Assembly (NCBI RefSeq): GCF_016937615.1
Contig: NZ_JAFHKI010000016.1
Span: 62,001-126,000 of the forward strand
Direction: 5' to 3'
DNA from: Pseudomonas lactucae
GTDB lineage: Bacteria; Pseudomonadota; Gammaproteobacteria; Pseudomonadales; Pseudomonadaceae
Length of the DNA stretch: 64,000 bases
Under the pieces are notes generated by a model, which worked only from the letters and a program-made list of their open reading frames with translations, made no database searches and was not told where the DNA came from. Positions 18,619 through 26,634 of the stretch are shown piece by piece; within the stretch, counting starts at the first letter, position 1; each line of letters opens with the position of its first letter. A program made the translations under genes and the position numbers.

Positions 18619-20298
18619 TTAGAACGTGGTCTTGACGGAGAAAGCCAGGTAGTCCCGGTCCTTCAACGACTGCTTGTAATTGAATTGGTTGGCGGCGTTG
18701 AGGCTGGTGTCCTCGGGACCGTAGAAGTGGGTGTAGGTCAGCCCCACGGTCACTTGGTCCAGGTAGGTGGCGGAGACGCCGATGTTCATGTCCCCTCCTC
18801 TGTCGGCGCCGAACCCGCTGATCACCGCCGACTTGCCCATGGGGAAATAGCTGATGCCCACCGGCAGGCTGATATCAATGCCTGGGAAGAACTGGCGGTA
18901 GGTTGGCGTGTACACCAGCTTCAAGCCCAGGCCGTCATCGGTGGCGTTGGGGTCCAGGGCTGCGCGATTGCGGGTCACGGCCAATAGGCGGTTCCAGGCC
19001 ACCTCCGCTGTCAGGCTGGCTTCATTGGCGACGAAGGAAGGCCCCAGCGATGCCAGGACGTTGAGGTTGACGTGAGCCGTTCGGCCGACGGCGTACAGAG
19101 CGTCATCGTTGTTGTCCGCGTCGACACCCGCCAGGACGGTCTGGGCGTTGGAGACCAGCGGCATGTTCCAGCGCATCGATGCCTCGCCGGCAAAGCTGTA
19201 CTCGTCCACGGAGGTGGCGAAACTGGCGCCCAGAACCCGGATGTCTTCCGGGTAGACCCAGGAATATTCGCCGATTTGCCCGGTACTGAAGTTCGGCCCG
19301 GTGGCATTCGGCTTCAAGTACAACGTGGGCGTTTTTTCGTGATACTGCAGCGCGTACAGGCCGTAATCCGTCGTCCCGGTGTTGTACTTGAGCTGCAGGC
19401 CGCCCTGGCCGGAGTTCCTGGCTTTCTTGTCTTTGCCATGGAAAAACGCAGCCGGGCTGTTGGCATTACCGCCCAGGAAATCCGGGAACGGCGCTCCGGT
19501 GATCAGCCTTTCATTGCCATCACCGATGGTATCGCTGGTGGAGAAATAGCTGCCGGCGCCCGGCAAGCGGGTGGCTTCCCACTCCAACTGATAGAAGGCG
19601 CCCAACGACACATCGTCGGTCAGTTGGTAGGCGGTCGACAGCTGGTTGACCGGTCGAGTGATTTCCTTGAATTGGGTATTGGGCACCGATTGCGCCTTGA
19701 CCACATCCACTGGCGCCATGGCACCGGCAATGCCGTTGCCGCCGAAGAACAGGCTCTCGCCCCAGATCAGGCCGTGGCGCCCCGCACGTACTGACAAGGA
19801 ACGGTCCGCCAGCTCACCGTTCCAGTAGACAAAGGCATCCAGCAGTTCGCCGTCACCACCATGCAATTGACGGGTATCGCTGGTGAATTCATCGAAGCCT
19901 ACCGAACGCTGGTTGGCACTAGCCGCGTCGTGATTGTCGTTGCGTTCCTGATAGACGGTGTCATACCAGGCGGCACCGCTCACACGGGCGCCGAAGTTGT
20001 GAAAGCCGATGTCCAGTTCGGAAAGTACGTCCAGGCGATTGGAGATCAGCCCCTTGCCGAAGTTGTGATCGCCGTCATTCTGGTTCAGGGCCGTCGACCC
20101 TTCGCTGAGTTTGCTGCTGGGTTCCTTGAGGCGCCAGGCCGCGCTGTACTTCAGCGTGTTGTCCCAGCGCAGGCTCAGATCAGGATTGCCGGTGTCAATC
20201 TGAAACGCCTGGGCCGCCGAAGCGCCAAGCCCCAGGCTGGCCGCAAGGCTCAGGGTGAAGGGGACGCGCCGCGACGCGGCGAACTTGCCAATAGCCAT
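18619..20298 (-). CDS. DUF1302 family outer-membrane beta-barrel protein
   Basis: 559 residues with a signal peptide (VPFTLSLAASLGLGASAAQA). Repeated short amphipathic strands, many Gly and aromatic residues, and a C-terminal phenylalanine (AFSVKTTF) fit an outer-membrane porin. DUF1302 proteins commonly accompany DUF1329 proteins. As the first gene after the operator at 20601-20644, it probably forms the entry or exit pore for the cluster's substrate. Its leader carries two Crc/Hfq-type tracts, so translation is likely repressed by preferred carbon sources. Confidence 0.8.
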   Translation of the reverse strand: MAIGKFAASRRVPFTLSLAASLGLGASAAQAFQIDTGNPDLSLRWDNTLKYSAAWRLKEPSSKLSEGSTALNQNDGDHNFGKGLISNRLDVLSELDIGFHNFGARVSGAAWYDTVYQERNDNHDAASANQRSVGFDEFTSDTRQLHGGDGELLDAFVYWNGELADRSLSVRAGRHGLIWGESLFFGGNGIAGAMAPVDVVKAQSVPNTQFKEITRPVNQLSTAYQLTDDVSLGAFYQLEWEATRLPGAGSYFSTSDTIGDGNERLITGAPFPDFLGGNANSPAAFFHGKDKKARNSGQGGLQLKYNTGTTDYGLYALQYHEKTPTLYLKPNATGPNFSTGQIGEYSWVYPEDIRVLGASFATSVDEYSFAGEASMRWNMPLVSNAQTVLAGVDADNNDDALYAVGRTAHVNLNVLASLGPSFVANEASLTAEVAWNRLLAVTRNRAALDPNATDDGLGLKLVYTPTYRQFFPGIDISLPVGISYFPMGKSAVISGFGADRGGDMNIGVSATYLDQVTVGLTYTHFYGPEDTSLNAANQFNYKQSLKDRDYLAFSVKTTF

Positions 20299-20315
20299 CG
20301 AAGTAACCCTCTTTA

Positions 20316-20323
20316 TTGTTGTT
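20316..20323 (-). promoter_or_regulatory. Crc/Hfq-type motif before the DUF1302 gene
   Basis: Minus strand reads ACAACAACAATAAAGAGG; AACAACAA is an exact AANAANAA match 18 to 25 bases before the start codon at 20298, adjoining the AGAGGG ribosome-binding site. Confidence 0.55.
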
Positions 20324-20393
20324 GTATGTCAGCTCTTCTGGTGAAACCGCGCCCGCAGTCGAACCGGGCCAAGCCTGCACAGGCATGAAGCAT

Positions 20394-20471
20394 TCATGGG
20401 AGAGTGAGTTTCAGTTTTGCCGGCGCCTCAGATGGGAGCAGCCGTGACGTCGAGAATCCGTCTGCGTTCAT
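20394..20471 (-). CDS. Possible 25-residue leader peptide upstream of the DUF1302 gene
   Basis: A short frame from ATG 20471 to TGA 20394 begins MNADGFSTSRLLPSEAP. It lies in the long leader between the operator and the DUF1302 gene and is preceded within 10 bases by an 18-base A-rich Crc/Hfq-type tract. The ribosome-binding site is weak (GAGACGAGC). It is too short to judge by coding statistics and could be a chance frame. Confidence 0.25.
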   Translation of the reverse strand: MNADGFSTSRLLPSEAPAKLKLTLP

Positions 20472-20480
20472 GCTCGTCTC

Positions 20481-20498
20481 ATTCTTATTCTTGTTATT
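20481..20498 (-). promoter_or_regulatory. Extended Crc/Hfq-type A-rich tract
   Basis: Minus strand AATAACAAGAATAAGAAT contains four overlapping AANAANAA matches. It lies in the transcribed leader of the DUF1302 operon if transcription starts near the operator at 20601. Repeated motifs of this kind favour stable Hfq-Crc binding; the function is inferred. Confidence 0.5.
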
Positions 20499-20600
20499 CA
20501 CGCCAGCGTTCTGCGGGAGCGATCCCAGGCTTCACCACTGGCAGTGTTTGCACGCATTCAGTACCGCGCTGTGTTTACTTTCTCGGCAAAGCAGACCTTT

Positions 20601-20644
20601 GACTAATCGCATGTAGGGATACGATGTATCAGCAATCGCGATAC
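20601..20644 (-). promoter_or_regulatory. NodD-box-like operator, copy 1
   Basis: Read towards the DUF1302 operon: GTATC-N9-GATAC at positions 1-19 and ATC-N9-GAT at 25-39, followed by TAG. Both ATC-N9-GAT motifs are perfect and their starts are 22 bp apart, placing them on the same DNA face. It aligns without gaps with the other three copies. It probably drives the transport genes and the long catabolic operon to the left. Confidence 0.75.
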
Positions 20645-20649
20645 GTTAA

Positions 20650-21012
20650 TCAGGATGCATACGCCTCCAGCTGGCCCGCTTCGAGCACCAGCCAATCGGC
20701 CTCGGCATGCCATTTCAGTGCACTCAGGCGCTCCCCCAGACATGGCCCGTAGACGCACAGGCCCGTGTCAGGGAGAAACCGCGCACCGTGGGCGTAACAG
20801 ACGATCTGGCGACCATCGACGCTGAGGAAACGATCCTTGCGGTACTCCAGGCGCACCGCCAGGTGCGGGCAGCTGTTGCGATAGACACACACCTCGCCTT
20901 CATGGCGCAGGGCAAACACGCTGTCCTTACCGGTATCCAGGGGATCGAACCCGCGGGACTGCCCTTCGAGCACTTCATCCAGGCGACAGAGAACAATCGC
21001 GTCGTGGCTCAT
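20650..21012 (-). CDS. Rieske-type 2Fe-2S ferredoxin
   Basis: 120 residues from ATG 21012. Rieske ligands are Cys48/His50 (SCPHLAV) and Cys72/His75 (VCYAHGARF). It is a small stand-alone electron carrier. The downstream VanB-type reductase already has its own plant-type ferredoxin, so this Rieske protein may serve a different partner, for example the dioxygenase encoded 15 bp upstream or one of the oxygenases. The pair is one transcription unit under the operator at 22120-22163. Confidence 0.85.
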   Translation of the reverse strand: MSHDAIVLCRLDEVLEGQSRGFDPLDTGKDSVFALRHEGEVCVYRNSCPHLAVRLEYRKDRFLSVDGRQIVCYAHGARFLPDTGLCVYGPCLGERLSALKWHAEADWLVLEAGQLEAYAS

Positions 21013-21027
21013 GGACGAAATCCGCAT

Positions 21028-21966
21028 TCAGGCCTGCTTGGGCGGCGGGCCGCTCGGGAACCATTTTTCCTGGGACGTGAACAGGAACAATTGTGAGTTA
21101 TCCGCCGACAACGGCGCCTGGCGCGCTTGCCAGGCGTCATCGTGCTTGTCCATGTCGGCGTCGTATTCGATGTGGCAGCCCAACGGACTGTTGAAGTACC
21201 AGAACCAGTTGGAACCGAAGAGGTGACGACCCGGCCCCCAGAAACTGGTCCAGCCTTGCTGCTCGAAGCGGCGCCCGGCCAACAGCACTTCCGTGCCGCT
21301 GCCCATGTGAAAGGTGAAGTGCTCGCAGCCTTTCATGTGCGGCGGCGTCTGGATCATGAACAGGCAGTGATGGTCATCGGAACCGGCCGGACGCATGAAC
21401 GGCCCGGCACCGACAAAAGTGTCGGTGGTCACGAAGCCCAAGCGCTTGTAAAAAGCCTCGGCCCTGACTGCATCCGGCACGAAATACACCACATGGGACA
21501 GGGTCCGTGGCAAGGCCTGCATGTCAGGATTGATGCCGGGTTGGTTGACCGGGCGTTGGGGGGCGTGGCCCGGTGCATTGGTCAGATCGGCTGGCGCGCT
21601 GTAGGCGCGCCGCACGCTGATCTGGAAACCCATGGCAAAGCCCATATCGTCCACGCTGTGCACGGAGCCATCGGCACCGCGGGTCACCGGGCGATCGCGC
21701 CCCAGCTCATCAGCGATGGCCTCAAGATCAGCCTCGCTGGCCACGCCATACACCGTTTCACGTATCGAAGGCGCCGGCCCGATGGCCGCCGGCAGGCTGG
21801 CATCGTCTGCCCGGCGGATAATCACGGCAGTGCCGTCCAGCGCTTCAAAACGGCCCCCCTCGCTGTCGACATCGACAGGAAGCAGGCCGTAGTCACGCAG
21901 GCAATCGGTACAGGCTTGAATGTCGTCGACACCAAAAATAAGCGCGTCTAGGCCAATGATGCTCAT
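21028..21966 (-). CDS. Extradiol-type ring-cleavage dioxygenase (VOC/type I fold)
   Basis: 312 residues built from two vicinal-oxygen-chelate modules. Metal ligands of a type I extradiol dioxygenase are visible in the C-terminal module: His158 (LSHVVYF), His216 (CEHFTFHMG) and Glu267 (CHIEYDAD). Such enzymes open catechol-type rings next to the hydroxyls using Fe(II). It is the only clear ring-cleavage enzyme in the locus. The first gene downstream of the operator at 22120-22163, it is divergent from the NodD-like regulator. A non-dioxygenase VOC function is possible, but the 2-His-1-Glu set favours ring cleavage. Confidence 0.85.
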   Translation of the reverse strand: MSIIGLDALIFGVDDIQACTDCLRDYGLLPVDVDSEGGRFEALDGTAVIIRRADDASLPAAIGPAPSIRETVYGVASEADLEAIADELGRDRPVTRGADGSVHSVDDMGFAMGFQISVRRAYSAPADLTNAPGHAPQRPVNQPGINPDMQALPRTLSHVVYFVPDAVRAEAFYKRLGFVTTDTFVGAGPFMRPAGSDDHHCLFMIQTPPHMKGCEHFTFHMGSGTEVLLAGRRFEQQGWTSFWGPGRHLFGSNWFWYFNSPLGCHIEYDADMDKHDDAWQARQAPLSADNSQLFLFTSQEKWFPSGPPPKQA

Positions 21967-22119
21967 TGAGTTACCACTCCATTGTCATTATTCAGCGCAG
22001 GCCTGGCGTCCCGCTATGGGAGCAGTGCCCGGCGGTACGCTGCCGAGGCGGGTCTTGGAGCCGATAAAGCGCCACGGCCAACCGACTGTGGGCTGATAGT
22101 GAAGGGCTAAAAACTCACT

Positions 22120-22163
22120 GACTAATCGCTTGTCAGGATGCGACCTATCGGCAAATGCGATAC
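22120..22163 (-). promoter_or_regulatory. NodD-box-like operator, copy 2 (between dioxygenase and regulator genes)
   Basis: Two perfect ATC-N9-GAT motifs 22 bp apart, the first within GTATC-N9-GATAG, the second followed by TAG. It ends 154 bp upstream of the dioxygenase start (21966) and lies 128 bp upstream of the divergent LysR start (22292), the usual place for a LysR regulator to control itself and its target. Confidence 0.8.
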
Positions 22164-22291
22164 CTGGCCGCGAAGCGCAAAGGGCTTGAAAATCGAACAC
22201 GGACCGCCCGATTCGCCCATTCACGCCTCTTGACGCCGCGATGGGAAGGTCGGAAGGTATTTACAAAATAAATACAAAAATCGAGACCGCC

Positions 22292-23203
22292 ATGCGTTTT
22301 AACCACTTGGACCTCAACCTCCTGGTGGCGCTGGATGTGTTACTGGAAGAGCAGAACATCACCCGCGCCGCCGAACGCCTGCATATGACCCAATCCGCCA
22401 CCAGCGGTGTACTGGGCAGGCTGCGCCTCTACTTCGAAGATGAGCTGCTGGCGCAGGTCGGACGCAAGATGCAGCCCACGCCTTATGCCCGTGAACTGGC
22501 GGCGCCGGTGCGCCAGGTGCTGCTGACGATCCAGTCCTCGATCACCGCCAAACCGGTGTTCGACCCCGCCACCAGCAAGCGCCATTTTCGCCTGATCACG
22601 TCGGACTATCTGATCAGCGTCCTGTTTGCCCGGGTGATCCAGAAAATCTCCCTGGAAGCGCCGCACATCACCTTCGAACTGCTGGGCCCCGGCGACACGT
22701 CCACCGAGATGCTGATGCGCGGTGAGGCCGACATGATGATCGTGCCTGAGCACTACCTCATTGAAGGTCACCCCTCGCAACTGCTGTTTGAGGAAGAGCA
22801 CGTTTGCGTGGTGTGGGATGGCAACACGTTGGTTGGCGATAGCATCAGCCTCGATCAGTACATCGAGATGGGCCATGTCTCGGTGATTTTTGGGCGCAAC
22901 CGGCAACTGAGCGTCGAAGAATGGCTGATGGGCCAGTATGGTTTTACGCGCCGCATGGAAGTTGTGACCCACGACTTTAACACCCTGCCGCAGTTGATCG
23001 TCGGCACCCAACGCGTCGCCACCATGCTCCAGCGCATGGCCAGGCTATACGCCAATTACCTGCCGCTGCGCATCGTGCAACCCCCGGTGAAAATCCCGGT
23101 GATGCGTGAATTCATGCTCTGGCACCGGACCATGGAGGGGGATCCGATGCACCGCTGGCTGCGGGCAAAAATCAGTCAGATCATCAATGAGCTGGAGCAG
23201 TAG
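22292..23203 (+). CDS. LysR-family regulator of the NodD-like group
   Basis: 303 residues from ATG 22292. The N-terminus (LDLNLLVALDVLLEEQNITR, then AAERLHMTQSATSGVLGRLR) is close to NodD-type LysR proteins, where LDVLLEE and the spacing of the recognition helix are characteristic; the rest is a normal ligand-binding domain (residues about 90-300). It lies between two of four matching 44-bp operators and is divergent from the dioxygenase gene. The operators carry paired ATC-N9-GAT motifs, the pattern described for NodD boxes. The likely role is activation of the whole catabolic locus in response to an aromatic inducer. That link is inference, but protein family and site type agree. Confidence 0.85.
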   Translation: MRFNHLDLNLLVALDVLLEEQNITRAAERLHMTQSATSGVLGRLRLYFEDELLAQVGRKMQPTPYARELAAPVRQVLLTIQSSITAKPVFDPATSKRHFRLITSDYLISVLFARVIQKISLEAPHITFELLGPGDTSTEMLMRGEADMMIVPEHYLIEGHPSQLLFEEEHVCVVWDGNTLVGDSISLDQYIEMGHVSVIFGRNRQLSVEEWLMGQYGFTRRMEVVTHDFNTLPQLIVGTQRVATMLQRMARLYANYLPLRIVQPPVKIPVMREFMLWHRTMEGDPMHRWLRAKISQIINELEQ

Positions 23204-23209
23204 TCGACT

Positions 23210-23253
23210 CTATCTCCATTCGCAATACCTCCCATCCCGACTTGCGATTAGCC
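23210..23253 (+). promoter_or_regulatory. NodD-box-like operator, copy 3
   Basis: Read towards the hydrolase gene: CTATC-N9-AATAC, then ATC-N9-GAT followed by TAG. The first motif has one change (AAT for GAT), the second is perfect. It ends 103 bp before the hydrolase start at 23356 and is oriented towards it, as the other copies are towards their genes. Confidence 0.7.
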
Positions 23254-23345
23254 AAACTATGGGACTGCCCTTAGCCTGCTTCGAACCGTCAGGTCTAGCG
23301 ATTCCCGTTCAGAACCTGGCCGCCTGCCTTTGCTTGCACAAGGAC

Positions 23346-23353
23346 AATAACAA
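23346..23353 (+). promoter_or_regulatory. Crc/Hfq-type motif before the hydrolase gene
   Basis: AATAACAA lies between the AAGGA ribosome-binding site and the ATG at 23356, so bound Hfq/Crc would block initiation directly. Confidence 0.5.
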
Positions 23354-23355
23354 TC

Positions 23356-24513
23356 ATGTTTCGCTACTTCCCGACCAATTACGTGTGGAATCTTTCAGTC
23401 GACCTGGCCATTGAAATGGGCGCCCGTATCGGCGAAATCGAAGAGATGTGCGCGCCACTGCAAGAGGCCGCCAAACAACCGGACGCCGCCGGTAGCAAGG
23501 CCTTCCGTGAAACCTGGGCAAACATGGCCGACAAACTGTGCAGCCTGGCGGAAGAAGACGAAGGCAAGGGGCGGATGCTGTCCGCCGGTGAAAAATATAA
23601 CCGCGCCGCAACGTATTACCTGAGCTGCGAACGCCTGCAGGCCCATGGCGCCCCAGGCCGCACGGAGCTGTACCAGCGCTTTCTGCAGACGTTCCAGTGC
23701 AGTATCGAACTGGCACGAGAAAACTGCGAGCGCGTGGAAATCCCTTACGAAGGCAAACATATTTCCGGCCTGCTGGTGCGTGCCGAAGGTGTCAGCGGCC
23801 CGGCGCCGATTCTGGTGCAGGTCAATGGACTCGACTCCACCAAAGAAATGAAATACCGCGTCGGCCTGCCCGCCTGGCTGGCCAAACGTGGCGTGTCGTC
23901 GCTGATCATCGACCAGCCCGGGACAGGCGAAGCGCTCCGGCTACATAACCTGACTGCGCGTTTTGACAGCGAACATTGGGCCAGTCGCGTGGTGGATTGG
24001 TTGGAAACCCGCGACGACGTCGACGTCAAACGCATTGGTCTGGAAGGTGTGTCGCTTGGGGGCTACTACTGCCCGCGCGCGGTAGCCTTCGAGCCGCGTT
24101 TCGCGTGCGGTGTCGTGTGGGGAGCCAACCATGACTGGCGCGACGTGCAGAAACGCCGCTTGGAAAAGGAAGGCAGCTTCCCGGTCCCGCATTACTGGTC
24201 GCACGTCTCATGGGTATGGGGCGCCAAGGACACCGACGAATTCATGACCATCGCCGAAGATGTTCATCTGGACGGCATCCTGGATCGCATCAAGGTGCCT
24301 TTCCTGGTCACCCACGGTGAAAAGGATTCACAGATTCCCTTGAAGTGGGCACACCGCACCTATGAGCAGTTGGTCAACAGTCCCAAGCGCGAACTGAAAA
24401 TTTTCACCGAACGCGAGGGTGGCGTGCAGCATTCGAGCTTCGACAACAGTATCAATGCGGGTCACTACATTGCCGACTGGGTGGCTGAAGTGCTCGGTGG
24501 TCGCATTGCGTGA
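23356..24513 (+). CDS. Alpha/beta hydrolase of the C-C-bond (DHPON hydrolase-like) group
   Basis: 385 residues: an all-helical N-terminal cap (1-125) then an alpha/beta-hydrolase core. The nucleophile is Ser233 in GVSLGG, the acid Asp324 in HGEKDSQIP and the base His359 in GVQHSSF. The helical N-terminal domain and the spacing resemble 2,6-dihydroxypseudooxynicotine hydrolase and related polyketide-type C-C hydrolases, which act on beta-diketone-like products. It fits cleavage of a ring-opened or acyl-aromatic intermediate. It has its own copy of the 44-bp operator. Confidence 0.8.
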   Translation: MFRYFPTNYVWNLSVDLAIEMGARIGEIEEMCAPLQEAAKQPDAAGSKAFRETWANMADKLCSLAEEDEGKGRMLSAGEKYNRAATYYLSCERLQAHGAPGRTELYQRFLQTFQCSIELARENCERVEIPYEGKHISGLLVRAEGVSGPAPILVQVNGLDSTKEMKYRVGLPAWLAKRGVSSLIIDQPGTGEALRLHNLTARFDSEHWASRVVDWLETRDDVDVKRIGLEGVSLGGYYCPRAVAFEPRFACGVVWGANHDWRDVQKRRLEKEGSFPVPHYWSHVSWVWGAKDTDEFMTIAEDVHLDGILDRIKVPFLVTHGEKDSQIPLKWAHRTYEQLVNSPKRELKIFTEREGGVQHSSFDNSINAGHYIADWVAEVLGGRIA

Positions 24514-24541
24514 CGGGCATGAAGTGGATGTTCCGTCACGC
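24508..24541. other. Perfect 9-bp inverted repeat at the hydrolase stop codon
   Basis: GCGTGACGG (24508-24516) and CCGTCACGC (24533-24541) flank a 16-nt loop and include the TGA stop. There is no T-run, so a factor-independent terminator is doubtful; it could stabilise the 3' end of the transcript. Confidence 0.35.
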
Positions 24542-24590
24542 TGCGAGGGTTTGAGCTGCACGGTGTCACTGCGCAACCGGGCGATGGGCG

Positions 24591-25948
24591 TCAATGGGTT
24601 GGTTTGATCACCCCAATACTGCGCCGACTCATTAATCCGTAGTAAGCGCATGCCGGGAACAGCAGACCAACAAGCCACGCCAGATCGATACCCTGCAGTG
24701 CGGAGGCAATAGGGCCGACGTAGAGGGAAGTATTCATGAATGGAATTTCCAATACGATGGTCGCGAGGAACACGCCGATAGCAATCCCGTTCACCCGACC
24801 GTAAATCCCCGACGGGTCAAAGATATCCGCAATCTTGTATACGCCTTTGCGTAGCGCGTAGTAGTCGACCAGGTTGATTGCCGTCCAAGGGATTAAAAAA
24901 TAGCTCATGAAAAAGATGAAATTCAGGAAAAATTGAATGAAGTCATCTTGAGCCATGGTGCATAACGCCGTTGCAACAGCACAGATAACGAGCATAAAGC
25001 TGGCGCGCACCTTCGGAGTGACCTTGAGCGCAGCAAAACGCTCGATAACGGTAACCGTCGACATGAAGGCTCCATAGAGGTTGAACACGTTGATGGCGAT
25101 CTGACCATAGAGCGCGAAGGCCACGGCCAGCAAGGTGCTCCCCCCCAGAACACCGAGCAAATGGAGGCCAACGTTATCTGAGAAACCTGTGACGCCCTTG
25201 GTCAATACCGCACCCAGCAGCATCATCCAGCTTCCACCAATAACCGTGCCCGTGTAGCTGTACCAAAAGACCTGGCGTGCAGAAGTATAGGTAGGTAAAT
25301 AGCGAGAATAGTCGGCCACATAAGGGGCGTAGGACAGTTGCCAAGTCACCGCAATGCTCACCGAGGCGAGGAAGCTCGCCAAGTTGAAGCCCTGCGCCGT
25401 CCATTGGTCCGCGTCGACTGGCAGTGCAAGGGCGAGCAGGGTCGCGATCCCGAAAAAAACAACCGAAACCAACGACAGCACTTTTTGCAGGCGGTGGATG
25501 AGCGTGTAGCCAAACAGCGCTACCAGAAAGCAGAGTAAACCAAGCAGCACAATGTTCGCCTCACTGCTGAGGGGGCTTGAGGCGGCGACCGCTTGGGCTG
25601 CCAACAAGGTATTACTCACAAAAAAAACCAAGTAAATGAGCATGACGAACAACAGCGGAACAATGGCTCCAAATACCCCAAACTGCGCACGACTCTGAAT
25701 CATCTGCGGGATGCCCAACCTCGGCCCCTGGGCAGAATGCGAAGCCATGAATACCGCCCCGATCAAGGAACCAAACAGGATCGATAAAGCGCTCCAGAAC
25801 AGATTCAGTCCCAGGCTGATCGGCACCACCCCGGCCGCAATCGTGGTGATGTTGGTGTTGGCCCCAAACCACACGAAGAACAGAGAACGGGGTTCGCCGA
25901 CGTTCGGTTTCCGGGATGAAATCGATGCTTCTTTATTTCTACGTTCAT
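24591..25948 (-). CDS. NCS1-family nucleobase/hydantoin-type permease, N-terminus disturbed by frame changes
   Basis: About 450 residues with twelve predicted membrane helices and the NCS1 entry motif RSLFFVWFGANTNI. The best start is ATG 25948: GGAG lies upstream and the ATG overlaps the isochorismatase stop (ATGA). That frame begins MNVEIK, then SIDFIPETERR appears one frame over and GEPRSLFFVW in a third. These pieces together match the usual NCS1 N-terminus, so two small indels (near 25930 and 25900) are likely. The uninterrupted frame of the main body extends to 26030 with an N-terminus unlike the family. Expected role: proton- or sodium-coupled uptake of a nucleobase, hydantoin or similar ring. 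Confidence 0.75.
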
Positions 25949-26634
25949 CGTGCTCTCCGCTCAGTCTTGGCAACGAGGCAGCTTTCCAGGCGCGCAATGG
26001 CTTGCATAAACTCTTCCGGCTGGGAGGCAAGGTGGTCTGGTTCCATCGTACGAAGTGAAGGTGCTGGCTCGCCCCTCCAGCGCCGCAACAGCTGTTCGGT
26101 AGAAAGCATGTCCAGTCCGTAAAGCCAGTTGGAGAGAATAAACAAGGCCGAGTAATGGGCTGCGCAAGTTGTCGCCGTACAAGCGTCGGCCACGAGGCTC
26201 AAGTGGAAGTCGTTCTGATAGGCATCGAACAGGCTACTCATCACACAGACGTCAGTCAGCACGCCCATCACCACGAGATGTTTGATGCCGCGCTCCCTCA
26301 GCATCGGAGTCAGCCGAGTACCGTGGAAAGCACTGTAGCGTTGCTTATCAATGACAACGTCACCGGGTTGTGGGGCTAACACATCGATGATATCTATGGC
26401 AGCTGTGCCAGCGCGATAGCTTGTCGGTTTGCCCTCGGCATCTACGGGCTCGCCCAACGCCAAGCCGAAACCTTGGGCATCGTTGACATGACGGGTGTAG
26501 AACAAAGGGATGTTGTTTTTTCGAGCGCAATCAACCAGCGCTGTTGCGTTTTTGATTACTTGATTGAACCGCTCCAGAGGGAAGCCGTCTTCTTTCTGAA
26601 GGTCGATCACGAGCAAAGCCGTGTCTTGGGTCAT
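25945..26634 (-). CDS. Isochorismatase-family cysteine hydrolase
   Basis: 229 residues with the Asp-Lys-Cys catalytic set: Asp11 (LLVIDLQ), Lys97 (VIDKQRYSAF) and Cys130 (LTDVCVMSS). Members hydrolyse amides such as nicotinamide, N-carbamoylsarcosine or ureidoacrylate. It is translationally coupled to the NCS1 permease, which suggests uptake and deamidation of a nitrogenous ring compound or its ureido product. The isochorismate reaction itself is unlikely given the intact Cys and the context. Confidence 0.8.
   Translation of the reverse strand: MTQDTALLVIDLQKEDGFPLERFNQVIKNATALVDCARKNNIPLFYTRHVNDAQGFGLALGEPVDAEGKPTSYRAGTAAIDIIDVLAPQPGDVVIDKQRYSAFHGTRLTPMLRERGIKHLVVMGVLTDVCVMSSLFDAYQNDFHLSLVADACTATTCAAHYSALFILSNWLYGLDMLSTEQLLRRWRGEPAPSLRTMEPDHLASQPEEFMQAIARLESCLVAKTERRAR

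Larger units (their letters stand above)
20299..20649. other. Leader and promoter region of the DUF1302-led operon
   Basis: Contains, from right to left, the nod-box-like operator (20601-20644), an A-rich tract (20481-20498), a possible 25-codon leader ORF (20394-20471) and a second A-rich motif just before the DUF1302 start (20316-20323). The distance of 303 bp from operator to gene start, twice that at the other sites, suggests a long untranslated leader. Confidence 0.55.
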
